From the NCBI GenBank assembly GCA_947478535.1, contig CANJXD010000348.1, positions 1 to 6,280 of the forward strand: DNA of 6,280 nucleotides, written 5' to 3'. The DNA comes from Acetobacteraceae bacterium (GTDB lineage Bacteria; Pseudomonadota; Alphaproteobacteria; Acetobacterales; Acetobacteraceae). A model generated the notes under the pieces. That model was not told the DNA's origin, ran no database searches, and saw nothing but the letters and a program-made list of their open reading frames with translations. The position numbers and the translations under genes were made by a program. The first letter of the stretch is position 1. The number at the start of each line of letters is the position of its first letter. Shown in pieces: positions 1 to 5,108 of this stretch.

Positions 1-577
1 CTGGGGCGGCCCCGCGCTGCTCGACAGCTACTCGGATGAGCGCCAGCCCGTCTTCGCCTCCACCGCGCGGGACTTCATCGAGCGCGCGATCCACGCCGAC
101 CGGGACTTCCTCGCGGCCCAGGACCCGGAGCGCGACCGCGCGGGCTTCGAGGTGGCCTGGGCCGAGCGAACCAGCGGCGCCAAATCGGAAGTCGCCGCCT
201 TCGAGCCGCATTACGAGGGCTCGCCCATCGTCTTCGGGCCGCCGGACGGGCGGAGCAGCGCTGTGGGGTCGCACCAATTCGCCGCGCGCCCCGGCCATCA
301 CCTGTCACCGCGCCCACTGGCTTCGGGCGCCAATGTCTATGCGTCTCTCGGCCACGGCTTCACGCTGCTGACCGCTGACGCCGAGGGCGGGCTGGCGCAG
401 GCCTTCCGAGCGGCCGCCGCGCGCCGCGGCCTGCCGCTCGATATCCTGGAGATCGGCGCGGCGATCCGCGCCGACTATGCCGCCGACCATATCCTGATCC
501 GTCCTGACCAGTTCGTCGCCTGGGCCGGCGGCACCGCCGATCCCGATGCGGTGCTGGCAAGGGCCACAGCCTCCTGA
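1..577 (+). CDS. FAD-dependent aromatic hydroxylase (class A flavoprotein monooxygenase), C-terminal part
   Basis: The 5' end lies outside the window; the first full codon is at base 2, and 191 codons precede a TGA at 575-577. The fragment opens with WGGPALLDSYSDERQPV, which matches the end of the FAD-binding domain of PheA/TfdB/MhpA-type hydroxylases, where an 'LLDSY..ER.PV' helix follows the last FAD contacts. Later come YEGSPIV, typical of TfdB-like members, and a final IRADYAADHILIRPDQFVAW segment. That segment is the thioredoxin-like C-terminal domain, which commonly ends '.LVRPD.HVAWR'. Family members hydroxylate phenolic or other aromatic rings using NAD(P)H and O2 in the cytoplasm. 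The substrate cannot be told, because the FAD (GxGxxG) and substrate-pocket regions are missing. The gene converges on the MarR gene, with 12 bases between the stop codons and no obvious terminator. The neighbourhood suggests catabolism of an aromatic compound (inference). Family is fairly certain; specificity is unknown. Confidence 0.88.
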   Translation, partial: WGGPALLDSYSDERQPVFASTARDFIERAIHADRDFLAAQDPERDRAGFEVAWAERTSGAKSEVAAFEPHYEGSPIVFGPPDGRSSAVGSHQFAARPGHHLSPRPLASGANVYASLGHGFTLLTADAEGGLAQAFRAAAARRGLPLDILEIGAAIRADYAADHILIRPDQFVAWAGGTADPDAVLARATAS

Positions 578-589
578 ACCAGTCGCCCT

Positions 590-1096
590 TCAGTCGGCTG
601 GGGGTGGCCGGCGCAAGGGGACACGCACCGCCAGGTCATGATGGTCGAGCAGGCGGTCGAGCAGGGCGCGCAGCGTCGCCCGTTCCTGCGCCGTCAGCGG
701 GTGCAGCAGACGCTCCCGCGCCCGCGCCGTCGCCGCGCTGGCGTGCCGCAGCAGGGCGAGCCCCGCCGGTGTCAGGGTCAGCACCCGGCGGCGGCCATCG
801 GTGGCGTGGCGTTCGCGCCGCAACAGCGTGCGGGTCTCCAGCAGGTCCACGACCGCGGTGGTGGTGGACCGGTCGAGCCCGAGCGCCGTGCCCAGCCCGA
901 TCTGATCCATCCCCGGTCGCTCCGCCAGGGCGACGAGAATACCGTATTGCGTGGTGGTGAGATCGAGCCCCGCGCATTCCTCGGCGAAGATCGACAGCCC
1001 GACCTGGTGTGCCCGGCGGAACTGGAACCCCGGTCGGGCATAGAGCGCGGCCAGATCCTCCTCGCGCGCCCTGGGTTCCTTCGGTCGCAGCGCCAC
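590..1096 (-). CDS. MarR-family transcriptional regulator
   Basis: This is a 168-residue protein, a usual length for MarR, which acts as a dimeric winged-helix repressor or activator, often relieved by phenolic or other small ligands. The N-terminal dimerisation helix is about residues 11-40 (FQFRRAHQVGLSIFAEE, typical of the family). The winged helix-turn-helix spans about 47-115. Its recognition helix is near LGLDRSTTTAVVDLLE (72-87), and the wing contains RRERHATDGRRRVLTLTPAG, with the conserved D-x-R-type wing residues and the LT..G signature. The C-terminal dimer helices are about 118-155. The start is a GTG at 1096. It is chosen because a good Shine-Dalgarno sequence (GGAAGG, minus strand) lies four bases upstream; the nearby ATG at 1100 is in another frame. 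The gene is divergent from the TTT binding protein and convergent with the hydroxylase gene, so control of either neighbour, plus autoregulation, is plausible. The ligand is unknown. Confidence 0.93.
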   Translation of the reverse strand: MALRPKEPRAREEDLAALYARPGFQFRRAHQVGLSIFAEECAGLDLTTTQYGILVALAERPGMDQIGLGTALGLDRSTTTAVVDLLETRTLLRRERHATDGRRRVLTLTPAGLALLRHASAATARARERLLHPLTAQERATLRALLDRLLDHHDLAVRVPLRRPPPAD

Positions 1097-1237
1097 TCAT
1101 CCTTCCCGGACCATGCAACGCACTCTGGAGCAAAGCCCGGCCTTGGGCCAGTGTACGACGCTGAGGCTGGTTACCCCCAAAAGGCTCGATACCCCCAAAG
1201 GCTGGGCCGCGACACAACACTCGATCGGAGGAAACCG
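1097..1237. promoter_or_regulatory. divergent promoter region between the MarR and TTT genes
   Basis: These 141 bases must carry the start signals of both divergent genes. Seen directly: a GGAAGG ribosome-binding site for MarR (1101-1106, minus strand) and GGAGGA for the TTT gene (1227-1232, plus strand, five bases before the ATG). On the minus strand, TACACT (complement of 1150-1155) is a possible -10 box. It sits about 19 bases after a TTGGGG that could serve as a weak -35. No convincing sigma-70 promoter was found for the plus strand. The region also holds a tandem 18-bp repeat, listed separately. MarR proteins usually bind in such divergent gaps (family knowledge), so an operator here is likely, but I see no clear long palindrome. 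Confidence 0.5.
1164..1206. repeat. tandem 18-bp direct repeat, 2 copies plus a partial third
   Basis: Copy one is AGGCTGGTTACCCCCAAA (1164-1181) and copy two is AGGCTCGATACCCCCAAA (1182-1199). They match at 16 of 18 positions and abut without a gap. GGCTGGG (1200-1206) looks like the start of a third copy lacking its first base. The array is central in the MarR/TTT gap, about 30-75 bases before the TTT start codon. The invariant core is TACCCCCAAA-GGCT. Regular spacing of 18 bp suggests repeated binding by one protein. That it is an operator is inference; it could also be a chance local duplication. Confidence 0.6.
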
Positions 1238-2227
1238 ATGTCCATACGCCGCCGCGCTGCCCTGGCCGCGCCGTTCGCTCTCGCCCTGCCGGTCCTCGCC
1301 TGGCCGGCCCTCGCCCCGCCGGCCCGGGCGCAGACGCCAGACGGACCCGTCACGCTGGTCGTCCCCTACACCCCCGGCACAGGGCCGGACACGCTTGCCC
1401 GCCTGCTGGCGCCCTTCCTGACGGTACGGCTGGGCCAGCCGGTGGTGGTAGACAACCGCGCCGGCGCCTCCGGCAATATCGGTACGGCGACGGTGGCGCG
1501 CGCCGCGCCAGATGGCCGCACCTTCATGGTGCAGCCGAATACCTTCGTGATGAACCCCAGCCTGTTCCGCCAGGTGCCCTACGACCCCATCCACGCCTTT
1601 GCGCCGGTGGCGCTGCTGTCGCGCGGCGACCTTGCCCTGGTCGTCCACCCCGAGGTTCCGGCGCGCGATGCCGCGGCCTTCGCCGCCCTTGCCCGCGCCC
1701 GACCCGGGGCGCTGGACTATGCCTCGCCCGGCAACGGCACGCCGCAGCACCTGGCGATGGCGCTGTTCTCGCTGACGGCGGGGGTGCAACTCAACCACGT
1801 CCCCTATCGCGGCTCTGCCCCGGCGGTGACGGACCTGATCGGTGGTCGCGTGGCCGCGATGTTCCTGCCGGTCCACACCGCGCTGCCCCTGGCGCAAGCC
1901 GGGCGCATCCACATGCTGGCGGTGGGCAGCGCAGCCCGCGCCTCGGTGGCGCCGGAGGTGCCGACACTGGTGGAGGCCGGCTTCGCGGGTGTGCAGGCGG
2001 ACCTCTGGTACGGGCTGCTCGGTCCGGCCGGATTGGCGGAGCCGCTGGTCCGCCGCCTCAACGCCGACATCAACGCCTGGCTCGCCGATCCCGCGACCGT
2101 CCGGCTGCTGAGCGCCCAGGGCATGACCCCGGCGCCGGCGACACCGCAGGAATTCGCCGAACTCGTGGCCCGCGACCACGGGCGCTGGGCCACGGTCATC
2201 CGCGAGTCGGGCATCACGCCGGAATAG
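1238..2227 (+). CDS. TTT/Bug-family exported substrate-binding protein
   Basis: This 329-residue protein has the standard length for Bug (TctC-like) periplasmic receptors, which capture carboxylates or other small organic acids for TctAB-type transporters or for sensing. The start ATG has a perfect-looking GGAGGA five bases upstream. Residues 1-32 form an export signal: RRR at 4-6, then an Ala/Leu-rich stretch ending PARAQ. The arginine cluster leaves Sec or Tat export open. Family motifs follow: VTLVVPYTPGTGPDTLAR (38-55; usually 'PGG..D..AR'), VVVDNRAGASGNIGT (69-83), and LNHVPYRGSAPAVTDLIGG (185-203). They continue with AVGSAARASVAPEVPTLVEAG (228-248), then WYGLLGPAGL (257-266), and a final ARDHGRWATVIRESGI. 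One oddity is PGTG in place of the common PGG in the first ligand loop. No TctA/TctB genes are adjacent, as is usual for orphan Bug proteins. It is divergent from the MarR gene and probably controlled by it. The ligand is unknown. Confidence 0.93.
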   Translation: MSIRRRAALAAPFALALPVLAWPALAPPARAQTPDGPVTLVVPYTPGTGPDTLARLLAPFLTVRLGQPVVVDNRAGASGNIGTATVARAAPDGRTFMVQPNTFVMNPSLFRQVPYDPIHAFAPVALLSRGDLALVVHPEVPARDAAAFAALARARPGALDYASPGNGTPQHLAMALFSLTAGVQLNHVPYRGSAPAVTDLIGGRVAAMFLPVHTALPLAQAGRIHMLAVGSAARASVAPEVPTLVEAGFAGVQADLWYGLLGPAGLAEPLVRRLNADINAWLADPATVRLLSAQGMTPAPATPQEFAELVARDHGRWATVIRESGITPE

Positions 2228-2232
2228 GGTGG

Positions 2233-2251
2233 GGCGCGCTTCCCGCGCGCC
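2233..2251 (+). terminator. GC hairpin just after the TTT stop codon, possible terminator
   Basis: GGCGCGC (2233-2239) pairs perfectly with GCGCGCC (2245-2251) around a TTCCC loop, starting six bases after the TAG. No T-run follows, so it is not a classic intrinsic terminator. It may instead end or protect the 3' end of the transcript. In DNA this GC-rich, short stems of this kind also arise by chance. Confidence 0.35.
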
Positions 2252-2282
2252 ACTCTCGCGTCCCGCTCCCGCGTCGTCGGCA

Positions 2283-2410
2283 TCAGCCCGATCCGCCGCC
2301 CTGCTCCGACCGGTGCTGGCTGATGCGGACCTCCAGCAGGTCGAGGGTGGCGAAGAGTTCCGCCTGCCGCGCCGGACCAAGCGGCGCGGACAGCCGTGCC
2401 TGGAGCGCCG
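2283..2410 (-). pseudogene. remnant of a second MarR-family regulator (C-terminal end only)
   Basis: On the minus strand, about 41 codons up to a TGA (complement of 2283-2285) read SALQARLSAPLGPARQAELF followed by ATLDLLEVRISQHRSEQ and a glycine-rich tail. This resembles the C-terminal dimerisation helices of MarR proteins. The intact neighbour has RERLLHPLTAQERATLRALL at the same place, sharing the RL..PL.....A.L..LLD spacing. Upstream of this segment the minus-strand reading frame stays open but stops looking like MarR, because it runs antisense to the TTT fragment. There is no winged helix and no start. The resemblance is short, so the call rests on helix pattern plus context: the fragment lies where a divergent MarR gene would be, relative to the neighbouring TTT fragment. 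I would not expect a functional product. Confidence 0.5.
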
Positions 2411-2823
2411 AAGTGACCTTCGCCTCCACCGCTGTCGGCACCAGTTCGCATCGCGCGATGGAGGCGCTGATGGCAACCGCGGGGGTGGACCTGCTCCACA
2501 TGCCCTTCAGCGGATCCGGCCCCGCCGCGACGGCGCTGCTGGCGCGCCATGTCGATGTGGCGATCGCTGACGCATCCATCCTCGGATTGGTCCGCGACGG
2601 CAGCCTGAGGGCGCTTGGCGTCACCGCTGCGGAACGCTGGCCGGGCCTGGACGCGGTGCCCACCTTCGCTGAGAGCGGCCTGCCCGGCTACGACATCACC
2701 AGCTGGGTCGGCCGCTTCGCCCTGGGCGCGACCCCGCCCGGGGCGATGGAACGCATCAACCGTGCCGTGACCGCAGTACTGGTGGAGCCTGAGATCGAAC
2801 GGCTGTTCGCCGTCTCGGGCTGA
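2407..2823 (+). pseudogene. remnant of a second TTT/Bug substrate-binding protein, truncated at both ends
   Basis: About 138 codons ending at TGA 2821-2823 read as the middle and late part of a Bug protein. EVTFASTAVGTSSHRAMEAL corresponds to the 'YAS.G.GT..HLA.E' segment and VDLLHMPFSGSGPAATALL to the 'HVPYRG.APA..DL' motif. LRALGVTAAERWPGLDAVPT and FAESGLPGYDITSWVG match the 'RALAVT..R....P.VPT..E.G' stretch. The final residues align with about 295 of the 329-residue intact neighbour. Missing are the signal peptide, the whole first lobe (about 157 residues) and the last ~34 residues. In-frame sequence before 2407 shows no family resemblance, so the break is near that base. No internal stop or frameshift is seen in the retained part. 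Similarity to the intact copy is distant by eye, so it is a diverged paralogue rather than a recent duplicate. An ATG at 2458 could in principle start a peptide, but there is no export signal and no function is expected. Confidence 0.82.
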
Positions 2824-2853
2824 AGCGGGAATGACAGGGGCAGGGCCGCTTTT
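2822..2853 (+). terminator. weak stem-loop with T-run at the end of the TTT remnant
   Basis: AAGCGG (2823-2828) can pair with CCGCTT (2846-2851) across a 17-base loop, and the 3' arm runs into TTTT (2850-2853). The stem overlaps the TGA stop codon of the remnant. The long loop and short stem make it marginal as an intrinsic terminator, but it is the only hairpin followed by a T-run that I found in the window. Confidence 0.3.
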
Positions 2854-3056
2854 GGGTGGGCTGACCTGCACGCGCTTCCCGTCCCTGCCGTCCCACCCGG
2901 GACCAAGTCGCTCCCCCGTATGCCTCCTGGCTGACGCATTTCGGAAGTCGATCCGACGCCAAAGCTTCACGCCGCGGTCATCGGCGTTTCGCAGCCCTTG
3001 TCTAAGCCTCCGCCGCAACGGCGCACCGCGCCGCCGCGACGAAAGGCGAGACGACG
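2854..3056. other. non-coding stretch upstream of phoX
   Basis: I see no gene in these ~200 bases; short open frames here lack family resemblance and sensible starts. Two mutually exclusive pairings exist. GGGTGGG (2854-2860) can pair with CCCACCC (2892-2898), and GTCCC (2890-2894) can pair with GGGAC (2899-2903). The phoX promoter should lie here, but no clear -35/-10 pair stands out. An AAAGG (3042-3046), ten bases before the phoX ATG, is a slightly distant ribosome-binding site. Confidence 0.4.
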
Positions 3057-5030
3057 ATGCCCGATACGAACCAGCCCCATGCCAAGCCGATTGAGATCGA
3101 GGATATCGGCAGCAACCCCGCCCCGCGCCAGACGATTGGGGACCTGATCGAACGTCGCCTGTCGCGCCGCGCCGCGGCGCTCGGCCTGGGTGCCGCGGTA
3201 TTGGCGGAACAACTACTGGATGCGGCCGGCCCGGCCCTGGCGCAGACCTCGGCCTCGCCCGCGAACGGTGGCCCATCCACCCTCGGTTTCCAGGAAATCC
3301 GTCACGCCATGGCGCAGCGGGATACGGTGGCGGAAGGCTATGAAATCCAGACCGTGATCCGTTGGGGCGATGCCGTCCTGCCGGGCGCGCCGGCCTTCAA
3401 CCCCGCCGCCCAGACTCCGGAAAGCCAGGCCGCGCAGTTCGGGTACAATAACGACTTCGTCGATTTCCGCCCGCTGCCGCTCGGCGCCACCGCCTCCGAC
3501 CACGGCCTGCTCTGCGTGAACCACGAATACACCGACACGCAGCTGATGTTCCCCGGCATCGGCAGCGGCCGCGGGGCGCGGCTGCGCACCACCGCCGCCC
3601 AGTCGCGGACGGAACTTCTGGCGCATGGCATGTCGGTGGTTGAAATCCGCCGCACGGAGGGCCGCTGGGCCGTGGTGCCGGACAGCCGCTACAACCGCCG
3701 CCTCACCGGCGAGACGCCGATGCGCGTCAGCGGCCCCGCGGCGGGCCATGCGTTGCTGCGCACCGCGGCCGACCCCACCGGGGCCCTCGTGCTCGGCACG
3801 CTGAACAACTGCGCCGGCGGCAACACGCCCTGGGGCACGGTCATCACCGCCGAGGAGAATTTCAACCAGTATTTCGGCGGCGCGGCGGCCACCACCGGCG
3901 CCCAGGCGGCCAGCTATCGACGCTACGGCATCCAGGCCGAGGCGACCTATGGCTGGGGCCGGTTCGAGGATCGGTTCAACCTCGACAAGGAACCGAATGA
4001 GCCGAACCGCTTCGGCTGGGTGGTCGAATTCGACCCCTATGACCCCACCAGCCAGCCGGTGAAGCGCACCGCGCTCGGCCGCTTCAAGCATGAAGGGGCG
4101 ACCCATGCCGTGGCGCCGGATGGCCGCGTGGTGATGTACATGGGCGACGATGAGCGCTTCGACTACGTCTACAAGTTCGTCACCGCCCGCCCCTGGAACC
4201 CGAACGACCGCGCCGCCAACCGCGACCTGCTGGATGACGGCACGCTCTACGTCGCCCGCCTGCAGGATGACGGCAAGGTGGAGTGGCTGGCGCTGGTGCA
4301 CGGCCAGGGCCCGCTGGTCGAGGCGAACGGCTTCAGCAACCAGGCCGATGTGCTGATCAACACGCGCCGCGCCGCCGACCTGCTGCAGGCGACGCCGATG
4401 GACCGCCCCGAGGACGTGGAAGTGAACCCGTCCAATGGCCGCGTCTATGTGATGCTGACGAACAATTCCTCCCGCACGGCGCAGCAGCAGAATCGCGCCA
4501 ATCCGCGCGCCGCCAATATCCACGGCCATGTCATCGAGATCATCCCCCCCGGCGCCGGCACCGCGGCGGTGGACCACGCGGCGCTGGAAGGCCGGTGGGA
4601 GATCTTCCTGATGGCCGGCAAGCCTGGCCTCGATGCCGGGGCGCGCTACCACCGCGCCACCAGCGAGAATGGCTGGCTGTCCTGCCCCGACAATTGCGCC
4701 TTCGACAGCAAGGGCCGGATCTGGATCGCCACCGACGGCGCCCCGAGCGCCGCGGGTGTTGCCGATGGCGTCTATGCCGCGGATACCACGGGCTACGGCC
4801 GCGCCCTGACGAAGCTGTTCTACCAGGCGCCGACCGGGGCCGAGGTCTGCGGCCCCTGCTTCACGCCGGACAGCCGCACGCTGTTCCTTGCCATCCAGCA
4901 CCCCGGCGACGATGCCGGTTCGACCTTCGAGCGCCCTTCCACCCGCTGGCCGGATTTCGCCGATGGCGTTCCGCCGCGGCCTTCCGTCATCGCCATCGTG
5001 AAGAAGGATGGCGGCGAGATCGGGTCGTGA
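3057..5030 (+). CDS. phoX: PhoX-family (DUF839) alkaline phosphatase, Tat-exported
   Basis: This 657-residue protein has the expected length for PhoX, a periplasmic phosphatase that releases phosphate from many phosphomonoesters using Fe and Ca ions rather than the Zn/Mg of PhoA. The long N-region ending ERRLSRRAAALGLGAAVLAE (32-51) is a twin-arginine leader of the form usual in this family; cleavage is probably near PALAQ (59-63). Motifs in order are LLCVNHEYTD (151-160), NNCAGGNTPWGTVITAEENF (250-269), GRFKHEGATHAVAPDGRVVM (341-360) and YMGDDERFDYVYKF (361-374). RPEDVEVNP (450-458), NGWLSCPDNCAFDSKGRIWI (538-557) and a final GPCFTPDSRTLFLAIQHPG (599-617) follow. In the structurally studied Pseudomonas PhoX a cysteine is an iron ligand; C252 in NCAGG is the likely equivalent. 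Acidic residues E266/E267, E346 and E452 are candidates for the metal cluster. The downstream neighbour is another phosphatase-fold enzyme. Phosphate control by PhoB is common for phoX, but no clear Pho box is visible. Substrate preference within the family is uncertain. Confidence 0.93.
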   Translation: MPDTNQPHAKPIEIEDIGSNPAPRQTIGDLIERRLSRRAAALGLGAAVLAEQLLDAAGPALAQTSASPANGGPSTLGFQEIRHAMAQRDTVAEGYEIQTVIRWGDAVLPGAPAFNPAAQTPESQAAQFGYNNDFVDFRPLPLGATASDHGLLCVNHEYTDTQLMFPGIGSGRGARLRTTAAQSRTELLAHGMSVVEIRRTEGRWAVVPDSRYNRRLTGETPMRVSGPAAGHALLRTAADPTGALVLGTLNNCAGGNTPWGTVITAEENFNQYFGGAAATTGAQAASYRRYGIQAEATYGWGRFEDRFNLDKEPNEPNRFGWVVEFDPYDPTSQPVKRTALGRFKHEGATHAVAPDGRVVMYMGDDERFDYVYKFVTARPWNPNDRAANRDLLDDGTLYVARLQDDGKVEWLALVHGQGPLVEANGFSNQADVLINTRRAADLLQATPMDRPEDVEVNPSNGRVYVMLTNNSSRTAQQQNRANPRAANIHGHVIEIIPPGAGTAAVDHAALEGRWEIFLMAGKPGLDAGARYHRATSENGWLSCPDNCAFDSKGRIWIATDGAPSAAGVADGVYAADTTGYGRALTKLFYQAPTGAEVCGPCFTPDSRTLFLAIQHPGDDAGSTFERPSTRWPDFADGVPPRPSVIAIVKKDGGEIGS

Positions 5031-5056
5031 CGCACTTGGTGTGACGTCTGCATGAA

Positions 5057-5092
5057 GACCGCGCGCCGCCCCCTCCACGGCGGTGCGCGGTC
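5057..5092 (+). terminator. strong 14-bp hairpin between phoX and the next phosphatase gene
   Basis: GACCGCGCGCCGCC (5057-5070) pairs with GGCGGTGCGCGGTC (5079-5092) around an eight-base loop, CCCTCCAC. Thirteen pairs are Watson-Crick and one (5065 with 5084) is G-U in the plus-strand RNA; it would be an A-C mismatch in the minus-strand RNA, which favours action on the plus transcript. The hairpin starts 27 bases after the phoX stop and ends 16 bases before the next gene's ATG. No T-run follows. It may terminate or stabilise the phoX mRNA, or attenuate the downstream gene. The structure is certain on paper; the role is inference. Confidence 0.6.
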
Positions 5093-5108
5093 ACGCTACC
5101 CCCGCGGC

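Noticed and set aside
638..1237. Upstream extension of the TTT open frame across the MarR gene
   Set aside because: The frame is open simply because stops are rare in GC-rich DNA. The signal peptide and Shine-Dalgarno fix the start at 1238.
1097..2476. A 459-codon minus-strand open frame opposite the TTT gene
   Set aside because: It is antisense to a well-supported TTT protein, Arg/Gly/His-rich and without domain resemblance.
2831..2837. ATGACAG, a reverse-oriented Pho-box half site upstream of phoX
   Set aside because: No second half site lies 11 bases away on either side, and it is more than 200 bases from the phoX start. A single 7-base match is not enough.
2854..2903. Competing hairpins resembling an attenuator or riboswitch upstream of phoX
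   Set aside because: Stems of five and seven GC pairs with no T-run or conserved aptamer features are expected by chance in such GC-rich DNA.
4851..4862. CGPC in the PhoX protein (residues 598-601), the thioredoxin active-site tetrapeptide
   Set aside because: It is part of the PhoX-family GPCFTPD...LF motif near the C-terminus; nothing around it looks like a thioredoxin fold.
5028..5054. PhoX and the following phosphatase share a reading frame, suggesting a fusion with stop read-through
   Set aside because: PhoX ends at a normal family C-terminus, the next protein starts cleanly at its first fold strand, and the bases between (with the hairpin) encode nothing conserved.
3213..5078. A 621-codon open frame on the minus strand opposite phoX
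   Set aside because: It is antisense to a clear PhoX gene with all family motifs. Its translation is low-complexity (Ala/Gly/Arg/His-rich) with no recognisable domain, as expected for an antisense frame in GC-rich DNA.
5052..5108. Alternative start ATG 5052 for the NPP-like gene
   Set aside because: It has no ribosome-binding site and adds 19 arginine-rich residues encoded by the hairpin, with neither a signal peptide nor a family match. It is kept only as a less likely alternative.
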